Source: Flavobacteriaceae bacterium (GTDB lineage Bacteria > Bacteroidota > Bacteroidia > Flavobacteriales > Flavobacteriaceae). From it: a stretch of 33,948 nucleotides of DNA. The notes beneath the pieces are model-generated. The model had not been told where the DNA came from. It did not search any database and saw only the letters and a list, made by a program, of their open reading frames with translations. Location of the stretch: assembly GCA_009926065.1 (NCBI GenBank), contig RFPP01000022.1:1-33948 (forward strand), in the 5' to 3' direction. The stretch's first letter is position 1. Each line of letters begins with the position of its first letter. Of this stretch, positions 15,678-24,377 are shown piece after piece. The position numbers and the translations under genes were made by a program.

Positions 15678-16106
15678 ATGAAAATTTCTATTGGAAATGA
15701 CCACGCAGGCCCAGAATATAAAATAGCAATAGTTGAAATGCTAAAAGCAAATGGATATGAAGTTATAAATTATGGTACTGATTCTAAAGATAGTGTGGAT
15801 TATCCTGATTTTGCTCACCCTGTAGCATTAGATGTAGAGAAAAAAGTTTCTGATTTTGGAATTATCATTTGTGGTAGCGGAAATGGAATAGCAATGACAG
15901 CAAATAAACACCAAGGAATAAGAGCTGCATTGTGTTGGAATAAAGAGATTGCTGTATTAGCGCGCCAACATAATGATGCTAATATTATAAGTATTCCAGC
16001 TCGATTTACTTCAATACCTCAAGTATTAGAAATGGTTCAAACTTTTCTTAATACCGACTTTGAAGGAGGAAGACACCAAAATAGAATAAACAAAATAGGT
16101 TGTTAA
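15678..16106 (+). CDS. rpiB: Ribose-5-phosphate isomerase B
   Basis: This 142-residue member of the RpiB/LacAB family interconverts ribose 5-phosphate and ribulose 5-phosphate in the pentose phosphate pathway. Visible motifs are GNDHAGPEYK (residues 6-15), the GTDSKDSVDYPDFAH phosphate/ring-opening segment, the catalytic-cysteine loop IICGSGNGIAMTANK, and RAALCW. The length is typical. It is the first gene right of the candidate oriC. It converges with tatA, whose stop codon lies only 15 bp away. Confidence 0.95.
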   Translation: MKISIGNDHAGPEYKIAIVEMLKANGYEVINYGTDSKDSVDYPDFAHPVALDVEKKVSDFGIIICGSGNGIAMTANKHQGIRAALCWNKEIAVLARQHNDANIISIPARFTSIPQVLEMVQTFLNTDFEGGRHQNRINKIGC

Positions 16107-16121
16107 TTTTCTTAAAATTAA
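16103..16121. terminator. Weak AT-only inverted repeat between convergent rpiB and tatA
   Basis: TTAATTTT-CTT-AAAATTAA forms an 8-bp stem with a 3-nt loop. It overlaps the end of rpiB and stops one base short of the tatA stop codon. T-rich sequence follows on the plus strand. With no G/C pairs it would be a poor terminator, but it is the only candidate in the 15-bp gap. Confidence 0.3.
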
Positions 16122-16292
16122 CTATTTTTCTTCTTCTTTTTTTTCTGTAGAAGAATTATCTTTTGATGCATTTTTGAATTCTTTAATTCCAGTTCCTAAT
16201 CCTTTCATTAATTCTGGAATTTTTTTACCTCCAAACATTAACAAAATTACAGCAACGATTAAAATTATTTCAGTTGGTCCTAATCTTCCCAT
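16122..16292 (-). CDS. tatA: TatA/E-type twin-arginine translocase subunit
   Basis: A 56-residue frame runs on the minus strand from the ATG at 16292 to the TAG at 16122. It encodes [20 protein letters not shown], then [20 protein letters not shown] and a charged Lys/Glu/Ser tail. This is the classic TatA layout: a short N-terminal membrane helix, an FGxxKxPxL hinge, an amphipathic helix and an acidic/basic tail. TatA oligomers form the pore that passes folded twin-arginine proteins across the inner membrane. No tatC is nearby. An exact TAnnTTTG element (TACCTTTG) lies 45 bp upstream. Confidence 0.93.
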   Translation of the reverse strand: MGRLGPTEIILIVAVILLMFGGKKIPELMKGLGTGIKEFKNASKDNSSTEKKEEEK

Positions 16293-16337
16293 AACACTAT
16301 ATTTTATGCTTTCGCAAATTAAAATTAATTTCTAGAA

Positions 16338-16345
16338 CAAAGGTA
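16338..16345 (-). promoter_or_regulatory. Bacteroidota-type -7 element for tatA
   Basis: TACCTTTG on the minus strand is an exact TAnnTTTG match, 45 bp upstream of the tatA ATG and identical to the element before glnS. Confidence 0.4.
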
Positions 16346-16455
16346 AATAGAAATATTGGTATTTTTTTTTTCTCACTAACAAATTTATATGTTGTAGTTA
16401 TAATTATTATAAATAACAGTTTAAAATCTTAATTTAGCTATGATTGTTTTATCAT

Positions 16456-16463
16456 TATATTTG
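16456..16463 (+). promoter_or_regulatory. -7 element that decides the start of the 16483 gene
   Basis: TATATTTG matches TAnnTTTG and lies 19 bp before the ATG at 16483. It falls inside the longer frame that could begin at a TTG at 16444, so the downstream ATG is preferred. Confidence 0.45.
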
Positions 16464-16482
16464 TAGTAATTATTATAACAAT

Positions 16483-16977
16483 ATGTCAGAAAAAATAAAT
16501 AAAAGGAAAATACTAAAGAGAAAATTATTTACAAAAAACCGTTTGGTTATTTTAAATGAAGACACTTTTGAAGAAATTTTTTCTTTAAGATTAACCTTAA
16601 TGAATGTTTTTGTTGTAGCCTCAACAGCAGCAATACTAATCATTTTTTTTACCACTTATATTATTGCATTTACCCCTCTTCGAGAATATATTCCTGGATA
16701 TGCTTCTACTAAATTAAGGAAAGAAGCGACAGAATTAGCTTTAAAATCCGATTCATTGGCATTAGCTTTAAAGAAAAACGACGCCTATTTAAAATCGGTG
16801 GTTAAAGTACTAAATGGAGATTTAGAATATGAGCAAATTAATAAAGATTCTATTATGAATTCAGACAAAATTAATTCTACAATTAAAAATGATGAACCCT
16901 CCAAAGCGGAATTACAACTGAGAGAACAAATTTTACAAGAAGAAAAATTACTCTCAAAAGAAAAAAAAGGAAAATAA
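16483..16977 (+). CDS. Membrane protein resembling an M23 peptidase N-terminal region, catalytic domain absent
   Basis: From the ATG at 16483 the product has 164 residues: a basic N-terminus (MSEKINKRKILKRKLF), one membrane helix at about 39-63, the segment IAFTPLREYIPGY and then a helical Glu/Lys-rich tail ending KEKKGK. From memory, Flavobacterium proteins with a very similar N-terminus (NRLVILNEDTFEEIFSLRL, TPLREYIPGY) continue into a LytM/M23 peptidase domain of over 100 residues, and sit between tatA and a GH3-family gene as here. In this genome the frame stops before that domain, and the next gene starts 31 bp later, so no M23 domain can be encoded in any frame. It is either a truncated remnant or a short non-catalytic form. 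Confidence 0.75.
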   Translation: MSEKINKRKILKRKLFTKNRLVILNEDTFEEIFSLRLTLMNVFVVASTAAILIIFFTTYIIAFTPLREYIPGYASTKLRKEATELALKSDSLALALKKNDAYLKSVVKVLNGDLEYEQINKDSIMNSDKINSTIKNDEPSKAELQLREQILQEEKLLSKEKKGK

Positions 16978-17008
16978 TAGCTTAAATAAGCAATAAAAAA
17001 AGGTATAA

Positions 17009-18496
17009 ATGTCTTTAAAATCCTTCTTAGCTAAACAATTTGCTAAATCTATTTATAAACAAACTAAATCTTGGGCAGATAATCCAGTTGAAACACAGCA
17101 GATGGTTTTTAAAAAGATTATTAGTCAAGCTAAAAAAACGCAGTTTGGTATTGATCATCATTTTGATACTATAAATACATTTCAAGATTTCACAAAAAAA
17201 GTACCTATTCGTGATTACGAAGCTTTAAAACCATATGTTGACCGAGTGGTTCAAGGCGAGGAAAACGTACTTTGGAAAGGAAAACCGTTGTATTTTGCTA
17301 AAACTTCAGGAACCACTTCTGGTGCAAAATACATTCCACTAACCAAGGAATCGATGCCGTATCACATTGAAGCCGCTCGAAACGCCATTTTACATTATAT
17401 ATACGAAACTGGAAATGCAGATTTTGTAAACGGGAAAATGATTTTTCTTCAAGGAAGTCCAATTTTAGAAGAAAAAAATGGTATTCAAATAGGAAGATTA
17501 TCAGGAATTGTTGCCCATTTTGTACCTAAATATTTACAAAAAAATAGAATGCCATCCTTTGAAACTAATTGCATTGAAGATTGGGAAACCAAAGTGGATG
17601 CTATTGTTGAAGAAACGTTCCATGAAAACATGACGGTGATTTCAGGAATTCCGTCTTGGGTACAAATGTATTTTGAAAAGTTACATCAAAAAGGAGGAAA
17701 ACCCGTTGGAGATCTATTCAAAAACTTTAATTTATTCATATATGGAGGAGTAAATTTTGAGCCTTATCGAGCAAAATTTGAGAATTTAATTGGTCGTAAA
17801 GTTGATTCTATAGAATTATTTCCCGCTTCGGAAGGGTTTTTTGCCTACCAAGATTCGCAAATAGAAAAGGGAATGTTATTGCTTTTAAACTCTGGAATTT
17901 TCTACGAATTTATTAAATCCGAAGAGTTTTTTACCGAAAGCCCAAGGCGATATACTATTGGTGAAGTTGAATTAAACGTAAATTATGTTTTGATAATTTC
18001 AACCAACGCTGGACTTTGGGGTTATAATATTGGCGATACCGTTCAATTTACTTCTTTAAAACCCTATCGTGTTATAGTTTCTGGACGAATAAAACATTTC
18101 ATTTCTGCTTTTGGAGAACACGTGATTGGAAAAGAAGTTGAATTTGCTTTGAAACAGGCTATGGAAAACACCTCAATTCAAATTAATGAATTTACCGTTG
18201 CACCACAAATTACGCCTTCGGATGGTTTGCCTTACCATGAATGGTTTATAGAATTTGAAAAAGAACCTGAAAACAAAATAGCATTTGCGGAAGCGATAGA
18301 CAACGCAATGAGAACCCAAAATACCTACTATAACGACTTGATTGTGGGGAAAGTTTTACAAAAATTGGTGGTTACTAAAGTAGCTAAAAATGGTTTCCAA
18401 GACTATATGAAATCGATAGGTAAATTGGGCGGACAAAACAAAATACCAAGGTTGAGTAACGACAGAACGATTGCCGATTTATTAAAAACAGAATAG
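17009..18496 (+). CDS. GH3-family acyl-adenylate-forming enzyme
   Basis: The 495-residue protein fits the GH3 family, which in plants joins amino acids to jasmonate or auxin through an acyl-adenylate. The bacterial substrates are unknown. The ATP/AMP-binding loop AKTSGTTSGAKYIPLTKESM lies at about residues 97-116. FPASEGFFAYQD (near 271) matches the second adenylate motif, and YRVIVSGRIKHFISAFGEHV (near 352) is the hinge leading to the C-terminal domain. The length is normal for Bacteroidota members. It is 31 bp downstream of the M23-like remnant and only 4 bp upstream of the next gene, suggesting one transcript. Confidence 0.9.
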   Translation: MSLKSFLAKQFAKSIYKQTKSWADNPVETQQMVFKKIISQAKKTQFGIDHHFDTINTFQDFTKKVPIRDYEALKPYVDRVVQGEENVLWKGKPLYFAKTSGTTSGAKYIPLTKESMPYHIEAARNAILHYIYETGNADFVNGKMIFLQGSPILEEKNGIQIGRLSGIVAHFVPKYLQKNRMPSFETNCIEDWETKVDAIVEETFHENMTVISGIPSWVQMYFEKLHQKGGKPVGDLFKNFNLFIYGGVNFEPYRAKFENLIGRKVDSIELFPASEGFFAYQDSQIEKGMLLLLNSGIFYEFIKSEEFFTESPRRYTIGEVELNVNYVLIISTNAGLWGYNIGDTVQFTSLKPYRVIVSGRIKHFISAFGEHVIGKEVEFALKQAMENTSIQINEFTVAPQITPSDGLPYHEWFIEFEKEPENKIAFAEAIDNAMRTQNTYYNDLIVGKVLQKLVVTKVAKNGFQDYMKSIGKLGGQNKIPRLSNDRTIADLLKTE

Positions 18497-18500
18497 AGAA

Positions 18501-19379
18501 ATGATGCTAGAAAAAAAACTTTGGTTGGTATTTCTATTAATAAGTTATTTTGTTTCCGCTCAAACCAAAGGCGTTGTAGTTGACGAATCGGGTAAGCCCA
18601 TTCCGTATGTGAATATTTGGGTTGAAAATGAGAATATCGGAACTACTTCTGAAGAAAACGGGGAGTTTTCGATTGCTGCTTCCGCAAATAAAAACTTGAT
18701 ATTTTCTATTTTGGGATTTGAAAAAAGAATCATAAAAGCCTCTGATGTTTCTAATGTAATTATGAAAGCGGTTTTGTTTCAATTGGACGAAGTGGTAATC
18801 GCCCGACATTTTGAAACTAAAAAAATAGAAATCGGACAAATCAATAATTCTATTTTAGAAGCTTTCGATAACGGACCGCGAATTGACGTAAAATTTTTCC
18901 CCTACGAAGCCGCTTACAAAAAGACCAAATTCATTAAGAAAGTGAGCATTTTAACCGATAGCAGGATTGACAATGCCACCGTTAAAATCCATTTTTATAA
19001 GGCTGATGCAAATGGTTTTCCTGGTGAGGAATTACTCACAAAAGATTACATTGTTATTATTCAGAAAGGGGTAGTTCGAAATAGTTTTGATTTAACTGAT
19101 TTGAATTTGATAATGCCAAAAACGGGGCTTTTCATAGGTTTTGAAAAGCTATTAATTTCTAAAAACAAATTAGAAAAAACGATTGTCAATTCAAATACTC
19201 AGAAAACAACGATTCAAGTAATTTATTACCCGTTGGTATTGTATAATTATGTTGAAAGAGACTATTTATTTACTTTTTCAGGCGGGAAATGGAATAGACA
19301 ATCAATCGATAAAACAACTTCACAATCCGGTAAAATTAAGGTTTATGAACCCGCAATAAATTTGGTTTTAACCAACTAA
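18501..19379 (+). CDS. Secreted protein with carboxypeptidase-regulatory-like domain
   Basis: The 292-residue product begins with a signal peptide (MMLEKKLWLVFLLISYFVSAQ). The CarboxypepD_reg-like beta sandwich follows at about 22-100: TKGVVVDESGKPIPYVNIWV, then GTTSEENGEFSI and an LDEVVI end. Such domains often start TonB-dependent receptors in Bacteroidota, but here no receptor barrel follows. The remaining 190 residues look beta-rich and are of unknown function. Translation may begin at either of two adjacent ATG codons. It starts 4 bp after the GH3 gene stop, so the two are likely cotranscribed. A periplasmic or surface location is inferred from the signal peptide. Confidence 0.8.
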   Translation: MMLEKKLWLVFLLISYFVSAQTKGVVVDESGKPIPYVNIWVENENIGTTSEENGEFSIAASANKNLIFSILGFEKRIIKASDVSNVIMKAVLFQLDEVVIARHFETKKIEIGQINNSILEAFDNGPRIDVKFFPYEAAYKKTKFIKKVSILTDSRIDNATVKIHFYKADANGFPGEELLTKDYIVIIQKGVVRNSFDLTDLNLIMPKTGLFIGFEKLLISKNKLEKTIVNSNTQKTTIQVIYYPLVLYNYVERDYLFTFSGGKWNRQSIDKTTSQSGKIKVYEPAINLVLTN

Positions 19380-19392
19380 ACCATAAAAACCT

Positions 19393-19400
19393 TACATTTG
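19393..19400 (+). promoter_or_regulatory. Bacteroidota-type -7 element for the DUF6909-like gene
   Basis: TACATTTG matches TAnnTTTG exactly and ends 22 bp before the ATG at 19423. It may also drive the downstream polysaccharide genes, since only 7 bp separate this gene from the next. Confidence 0.45.
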
Positions 19401-19422
19401 TAAGTTAATAAATAAAATCCAT

Positions 19423-21102
19423 ATGAAAGAAATCAAGAATATTGTCCGTTCAAGAGCACAAGAATCATCGAGTGCAGTTGAGAAATTATACATTACAATG
19501 CGCCATTTGTTTAATAGAGGATTCTATAAACCAATGGGAGTTTCTGGAGAAACACTTCGTGAGGCACTATTGTCGCTTCGCCCAGAAATATATGGGACTA
19601 TTGCAGAAGATAAAGTAGAATTAAGCGGACTTTTGTATGTAATTGAAAGACTTCCAATAGGGATTGAAGAATGCCGTTTCATCAATTTAACTTCAGATGA
19701 AGGCTACTCAAAATCCCATTTTCAAGCGATAATTCCACCGAAAAGAAGAAGAAACTGTTATCGAATTGATGACGAACAAATGAATGTAGAAATTACCCGA
19801 GGAAGGTCTGATATTTATGATATATTAACCCATTTAACTTTTATTTTTATAGAATCTCATAAAATTAAAGATAGGGTATTATTTGATGAAAATGCTGAGG
19901 TTTCTCGAGATTGGAAAAAACTAGAACAAGCGGTTTTATCTAATAAAAAATTAACTCTAGCTGATAAAGAAAAAACAATTTCGCATACGGCAAATATTTT
20001 AGGAAGAACATTCGTAGAAATTTTAGATATTTATGATGCTTTTGGAACAACAGAAAAACCAGACCGTTTTTTACATGTTATTTATTGGTTAGGGAAACTT
20101 GCGATTGAAGAAGTGGTTGAAAACAACAAAAGAACCATCACTTTTAGTCCGATTTTAAGAGAACGATTAGGGCATCATATTCACGGTGAAATTTGGGCTA
20201 CTAATATTAAAGAGGTTCTTAAAACAAATGATTTATTAGACAGACCAATTCATATTATAAGTGCCAACATGCACTCAGTGATGAATTCTATATTTGCCAC
20301 CTATGTATTAAAGTCTAAATTCAAAGACAAATCAGATTTCTTCATTTTTGAAGAATTGAGTAAATCAGGTGCTGATGACGTTAGAAACAAAGTGGAAGAA
20401 TTTGCCAAATTGAACGGCATGATTTCATTGCCAGATACTTCAGGAACCAATATCGATGTTCAGATTTTTGACACTGCGAAAATAGACTGGAAGAAATCAG
20501 CGTTTCCAAATGCTAAAATGCACAATAAAAACCCAGTAATTATCGTTATGGACTACGCTTTTGGAGAGCAAGCTTATGAAACTATTGACGAGTTGTTAAA
20601 ACCATTCAAAAAAGACATATTTTTGAATGTAGAATCGATTTCAATAATGGGTAAAGCAGGAATTCTTCAAGGCGGAAAAGGAGACATTATGATTCCGTCG
20701 GCGCATATAAACGAAGGAACAGGAGATAATTATTTCTTCCATAATGAATTGTCGGCAGAGATGTTAAAAGGAAACGACATTGCTGTTTTTGAAGGCCCTA
20801 TGATAACAGTTTTAGGCACGTCATTACAAAATAAAGACCTTTTGAAGTTTTTTCACGAGTCAACATGGGGCGCAATTGGATTGGAAATGGAAGGGGCCTA
20901 TTATCAAAAAGCAATACAATCGGCATCAAAAATCAGAAAAAGTATCAACCCTGATGTAAAAGTAAGATATGCTTATTATGCATCAGACAACCCGCTTGAA
21001 ACCGGTAGCACTCTAGCTTCAGGGGGATTAGGAACAACAGGAGTAAAGCCAACATATTTAATTACAATTAAAATACTAGAACAAATTTTTAACATAAAAT
21101 AG
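19423..21102 (+). CDS. DUF6909-like protein with nucleoside-phosphorylase-like C-terminal domain
   Basis: This 559-residue cytoplasmic protein appears to be a Bacteroidota conserved family (I recall the label DUF6909). The N-terminal 360 residues are helical, without motifs I recognise. The C-terminal part resembles the nucleoside phosphorylase/nucleosidase superfamily. PVIIVMDYAFGEQAYETIDE opens the domain near 369, and GKAGILQGGKGDIMIPSA gives a glycine-rich strand-turn. LEMEGAYY at 487-494 matches the EME motif that binds the ribose hydroxyls, and YYASDNP near 518-524 matches the catalytic SD motif. This suggests cleavage or sensing of a nucleoside or nucleotide; the assignment is inference. 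The gene ends 7 bp before the Wzz-like gene. Confidence 0.75.
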   Translation: MKEIKNIVRSRAQESSSAVEKLYITMRHLFNRGFYKPMGVSGETLREALLSLRPEIYGTIAEDKVELSGLLYVIERLPIGIEECRFINLTSDEGYSKSHFQAIIPPKRRRNCYRIDDEQMNVEITRGRSDIYDILTHLTFIFIESHKIKDRVLFDENAEVSRDWKKLEQAVLSNKKLTLADKEKTISHTANILGRTFVEILDIYDAFGTTEKPDRFLHVIYWLGKLAIEEVVENNKRTITFSPILRERLGHHIHGEIWATNIKEVLKTNDLLDRPIHIISANMHSVMNSIFATYVLKSKFKDKSDFFIFEELSKSGADDVRNKVEEFAKLNGMISLPDTSGTNIDVQIFDTAKIDWKKSAFPNAKMHNKNPVIIVMDYAFGEQAYETIDELLKPFKKDIFLNVESISIMGKAGILQGGKGDIMIPSAHINEGTGDNYFFHNELSAEMLKGNDIAVFEGPMITVLGTSLQNKDLLKFFHESTWGAIGLEMEGAYYQKAIQSASKIRKSINPDVKVRYAYYASDNPLETGSTLASGGLGTTGVKPTYLITIKILEQIFNIK

Positions 21103-21109
21103 TTTTATC

Positions 21110-22114
21110 ATGAGTCAAAACTCAATTAATCAAGACAATCAAGAAATTGATTTAACAATGATTTCAAATAAAATTAAAGGTTTTAATGACAGAATAGGAA
21201 TGTCAATTTATAATTACATTTTATTTTTTAAAAGAAATATTTTAATAGTAGGATTTTTAATAATTGTAGGAACCTCTTTAGGAATTTATTTAGACTTCAA
21301 CAACGAAAAGTACGACTCTAAAATTATTGTAAGACCAAATTTTGGAAGTACTGATTATCTTTATTCCAAAATAGAATTATTAAACTCTAAAATAAAAAAT
21401 AAAGACACAATTTTTTTAAATTCGATAGGGATTGAAAATCCGGAAGATTTAATAAAAATTGAAATCGAACCTGTTGTTGATATTTATAGCCTGGTGAATT
21501 ATAATGAGAAAAATGCTAGCGTAACAAACAACACACAGAATTTTGAATTACTGAAACTATTATCAGAAGATGGAGACATTAATAAGGTAATTAAGGACAA
21601 AACAACCAGCAAAAATTATTACTCACACACAATTCTCCTTATAACTAAAGGATTTGCAACAGAAGAAAAAACAATAAAACCTATTTTAGATTATTTAAAT
21701 AACAACAGTTATTTCGACAAGTTAAAGAATATTTACATTGACAATGTTAATATAAATATTAAAAAGAACGAAGAAATGATAGTTCAAATTAATACTTTAC
21801 TAGAAAAATTTTCAACTGCATCTGGTCAAAAATCCGACAAATTAGTTTTCTATAATGAGAATACAGAATTAAACGAAGTGCTAAAAACCAAACAAGCTTT
21901 AATATACGAAATTGGCACAAAAAAAGAACAATTAGTAAATTATGAAAACACCATCAAAAAAAATAGCAGCATTCTTAATATAAAAAATACAGACAGCATT
22001 AATGGTAAACTAAAGTTATTTTTACCATTGATACTTATTTTTGGGTTTGTTTTCTTCCGAGGATTATCTAATTTTTATAAAATCCAATCAATAAAGGCCC
22101 AACAAAACAATTAA
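21110..22114 (+). CDS. Wzz-like polysaccharide chain-length determinant/co-polymerase
   Basis: The 334-residue protein has membrane helices near both ends (about 43-66 and 302-320) and a large hydrophilic, partly coiled-coil periplasmic part between them. This is the layout of polysaccharide co-polymerases. There is no C-terminal tyrosine kinase domain, so it is Wzz-like rather than Wzc-like. Sequence similarity to named Wzz proteins is not obvious by eye, and the assignment rests on topology and on its place at the head of a surface polysaccharide cluster. It is separated from rfbA by 2 bp. Confidence 0.7.
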   Translation: MSQNSINQDNQEIDLTMISNKIKGFNDRIGMSIYNYILFFKRNILIVGFLIIVGTSLGIYLDFNNEKYDSKIIVRPNFGSTDYLYSKIELLNSKIKNKDTIFLNSIGIENPEDLIKIEIEPVVDIYSLVNYNEKNASVTNNTQNFELLKLLSEDGDINKVIKDKTTSKNYYSHTILLITKGFATEEKTIKPILDYLNNNSYFDKLKNIYIDNVNINIKKNEEMIVQINTLLEKFSTASGQKSDKLVFYNENTELNEVLKTKQALIYEIGTKKEQLVNYENTIKKNSSILNIKNTDSINGKLKLFLPLILIFGFVFFRGLSNFYKIQSIKAQQNN

Positions 22115-22116
22115 TC

Positions 22117-22974
22117 ATGAAAGGAATTATTTTAGCCGGAGGATCAGGAACTAGATTACACCCCCTTACACTTGCTGTTAGCAAACAATTGATGCCAATT
22201 TATGATAAACCGATGATATATTACCCTCTATCATCGTTAATCTGGTCTGGAATAAGAGAAATATTAATCATTTCTACACCACACGATTTACCATTATTTA
22301 GACAATTATTAGGTGACGGCACCCGATTAGGATGTCGTTTTGAATATGCAGTTCAAGAGCATCCAAATGGTTTAGCAGAAGCATTTATTATTGGAAAAGA
22401 ATTTATAGGAAATGACAAAGTCGCCTTAGTTTTAGGAGATAATATTTTTTACGGAACGGGATTATCAGATTTATTACAGTCAAATAATAATCCAGAGGGC
22501 GGTATAATTTATGCGTATCACGTTAATGATCCGGAAAGATATGGAGTCGTAGATTTTGATGCCCATGGAAATGTACTTTCTATTGAAGAAAAACCATTAA
22601 ATCCAAAGTCAAACTTTGCTGTTCCTGGAATTTATTTTTATGATAATGATGTGGTAGAAATCGCCTCCAACATTAAACCTAGCCATCGAGGAGAAATTGA
22701 AATTACTGACGTAAATAAGGAATACCTTCGAAGAGGAAAATTAAAAGTTAGTATCTTAGATAGAGGAACAGCCTGGTTTGACACAGGAACTTTTAAATCT
22801 TTAATGCAAGCCTCACAATTTGTTCAAGTAATTGAAGAAAGACAAGGTTTAAAAATCGGTTCAATTGAAGAAGCGGCCTACAAAATGGGCTTCATCAATG
22901 CAAAACAATTAAAAGAATTAGCGCAGCCATTACTGAAAAGCGGTTACGGAAAACATTTATTAGAAATTATATAA
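22117..22974 (+). CDS. rfbA: Glucose-1-phosphate thymidylyltransferase (RmlA)
   Basis: The 285-residue enzyme makes dTDP-glucose from dTTP and glucose 1-phosphate, the first step of dTDP-rhamnose synthesis. The nucleotide-binding signature [17 protein letters not shown] (residues 2-18) is intact, followed by [17 protein letters not shown], the metal-binding LGDNIFYG segment and [20 protein letters not shown]. Length is normal. It is followed without any gap by rfbC, and then rfbD overlaps, so the three are surely cotranscribed. Confidence 0.97.
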   Translation: MKGIILAGGSGTRLHPLTLAVSKQLMPIYDKPMIYYPLSSLIWSGIREILIISTPHDLPLFRQLLGDGTRLGCRFEYAVQEHPNGLAEAFIIGKEFIGNDKVALVLGDNIFYGTGLSDLLQSNNNPEGGIIYAYHVNDPERYGVVDFDAHGNVLSIEEKPLNPKSNFAVPGIYFYDNDVVEIASNIKPSHRGEIEITDVNKEYLRRGKLKVSILDRGTAWFDTGTFKSLMQASQFVQVIEERQGLKIGSIEEAAYKMGFINAKQLKELAQPLLKSGYGKHLLEII

Positions 22975-23526
22975 ATGAATTTTATACCTACAAAATTAGA
23001 AGGATGTTTTGTTATTGAACCTAAAATATTCAATGACGAAAGAGGATATTTCTTAGAAAGTTATAATGAAAACACTTTTCAAAACGGCATCGATCAGCAA
23101 GTTCATTTTGTTCAAGACAATCAATCGTTTTCTAAAAAAGGGGTTTTACGCGGGCTACATTATCAAACAGGAGAACACGCACAGGCTAAGCTAGTTCGTG
23201 TTTTGCAAGGAGAAGTTTTGGACGTAGCAGTAGACATAAGGCCTAATTCAAAAACCTATGGCGAACATGTTTCGGTTCTGCTTTCAGCAGAAAAACAAAA
23301 TCAATTTTTTATTCCTAGAGGCTTTGCACACGGATTTTTAGTGCTTAGCCAAACGGCGACTTTCTTCTACAAATGTGATAATTTTTACAATAAAGAAAGT
23401 GAAGGCGGAATAATTTATAATGATAATTCGTTAAAAATTGATTGGCAGATTCCTTTAAACGAACTCATTATATCAGAAAAAGACACCACATTACCCACAA
23501 TTGAAAATGCCAAAAAAGTATGGTAG
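22975..23526 (+). CDS. rfbC: dTDP-4-dehydrorhamnose 3,5-epimerase (RmlC)
   Basis: The 183-residue cupin enzyme epimerises C3 and C5 of dTDP-4-keto-6-deoxyglucose. Diagnostic stretches are FVQDNQSFSKKGVLRGLHYQ, with the catalytic His in RGLHYQ, and LDVAVDIRPNSKTYG. FIPRGFAHGFLVLS and FFYKCDNFY carry the conserved Tyr. The start directly abuts rfbA. The last 7 bp overlap the start of rfbD. Confidence 0.97.
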   Translation: MNFIPTKLEGCFVIEPKIFNDERGYFLESYNENTFQNGIDQQVHFVQDNQSFSKKGVLRGLHYQTGEHAQAKLVRVLQGEVLDVAVDIRPNSKTYGEHVSVLLSAEKQNQFFIPRGFAHGFLVLSQTATFFYKCDNFYNKESEGGIIYNDNSLKIDWQIPLNELIISEKDTTLPTIENAKKVW

Positions 23527-24377
23527 TCTTAGTTACAGGAGCCAGCGGTCAATTGGGTCAGGCAATACAATTTATTGCAAAAAACCATTCCGAAATTAAA
23601 TTTGTTTTTTGTAGTTCATCAGATTTAGATATTACAAATAAGGAAAATTGTCAAACTGTTTTTCAAAACACAAAACCTGATTTTTGTATTAATACTGCAG
23701 CTTATACCGCAGTAGATAAAGCAGAATCGGAACGGAATAAAGCCGAATTAATTAACGTATTGGGCTCAAAAAACATCGCTGAGGCTTGTAAAGATTTCGA
23801 TGTTACATTAATTCATATTTCAACCGATTTTGTTTTTGATGGATCAAATGACAAGCCGTATACCGAATCCCAAATTACAAATCCAAAAGGGATTTATGGA
23901 CAAACAAAATTAGAAGGCGAAAAAGCAATTCAACAAGTATTTTCAAAATATTATATTATTAGAACTTCTTGGGTTTATTCTCAATTCGGTAATAATTTTA
24001 TGAAAACAATGCTCCGATTGTCATCTGAAAGAACAGTTTTAAGCGTTGTAAATGATCAAATTGGAACCCCAACAAACGCAGTTGATTTAGCGGAAACCCT
24101 AGTTCAGATTATTTTATTCCACAACCAACAACCAACAATCAACAACTACGGAATCTATAATTTTAGCAATGAAGGCGAATGTTCGTGGTATGATTTTGCA
24201 AAAAAAATATTTGAAATCAACAATGTTAACATTGATTTATCAGCCATTCCAACAGAACAATTTCCCACTCCAGCTCAACGACCAAAGTATAGCGTTTTAG
24301 ATAAAAGCAAGATAAAAACTACTTTTGGAATTTCAATTAAAACTTGGGAAGATAGTTTAAAATCAATTAAAATATGA
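23520..24377 (+). CDS. rfbD: dTDP-4-dehydrorhamnose reductase (RmlD)
   Basis: The 285-residue SDR enzyme makes dTDP-L-rhamnose with NAD(P)H. The N-terminal VTGASGQLGQAI binds the cofactor. INTAAYTAVDKAES, STDFVFDGSNDKPYTE and the YGQTK catalytic pair are in the expected order. The start overlaps rfbC by 7 bp and the end overlaps epimerase 1 by 4 bp (ATGA). The pathway's dehydratase, RfbB, is not encoded in the window, so it must be elsewhere in the genome or left unlinked. Confidence 0.96.
   Translation: MVVLVTGASGQLGQAIQFIAKNHSEIKFVFCSSSDLDITNKENCQTVFQNTKPDFCINTAAYTAVDKAESERNKAELINVLGSKNIAEACKDFDVTLIHISTDFVFDGSNDKPYTESQITNPKGIYGQTKLEGEKAIQQVFSKYYIIRTSWVYSQFGNNFMKTMLRLSSERTVLSVVNDQIGTPTNAVDLAETLVQIILFHNQQPTINNYGIYNFSNEGECSWYDFAKKIFEINNVNIDLSAIPTEQFPTPAQRPKYSVLDKSKIKTTFGISIKTWEDSLKSIKI

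Noticed and set aside
16444..16482. Longer N-terminus of the M23-like remnant from a TTG start
   Set aside because: The stretch contains the -7 promoter element TATATTTG, and the recalled homologues start at the MSEK position.
18119..18124. CACGTG core in the GH3-family gene as a parS site
   Set aside because: Flanking bases do not fit TGTTNC...GAAACA; it is an ordinary coding sequence.
19362..19375. TTGGTT-TT-AACCAA inverted repeat as a terminator of the 18501 gene
   Set aside because: It lies inside the last codons, has a 2-nt loop and no T-run after it.
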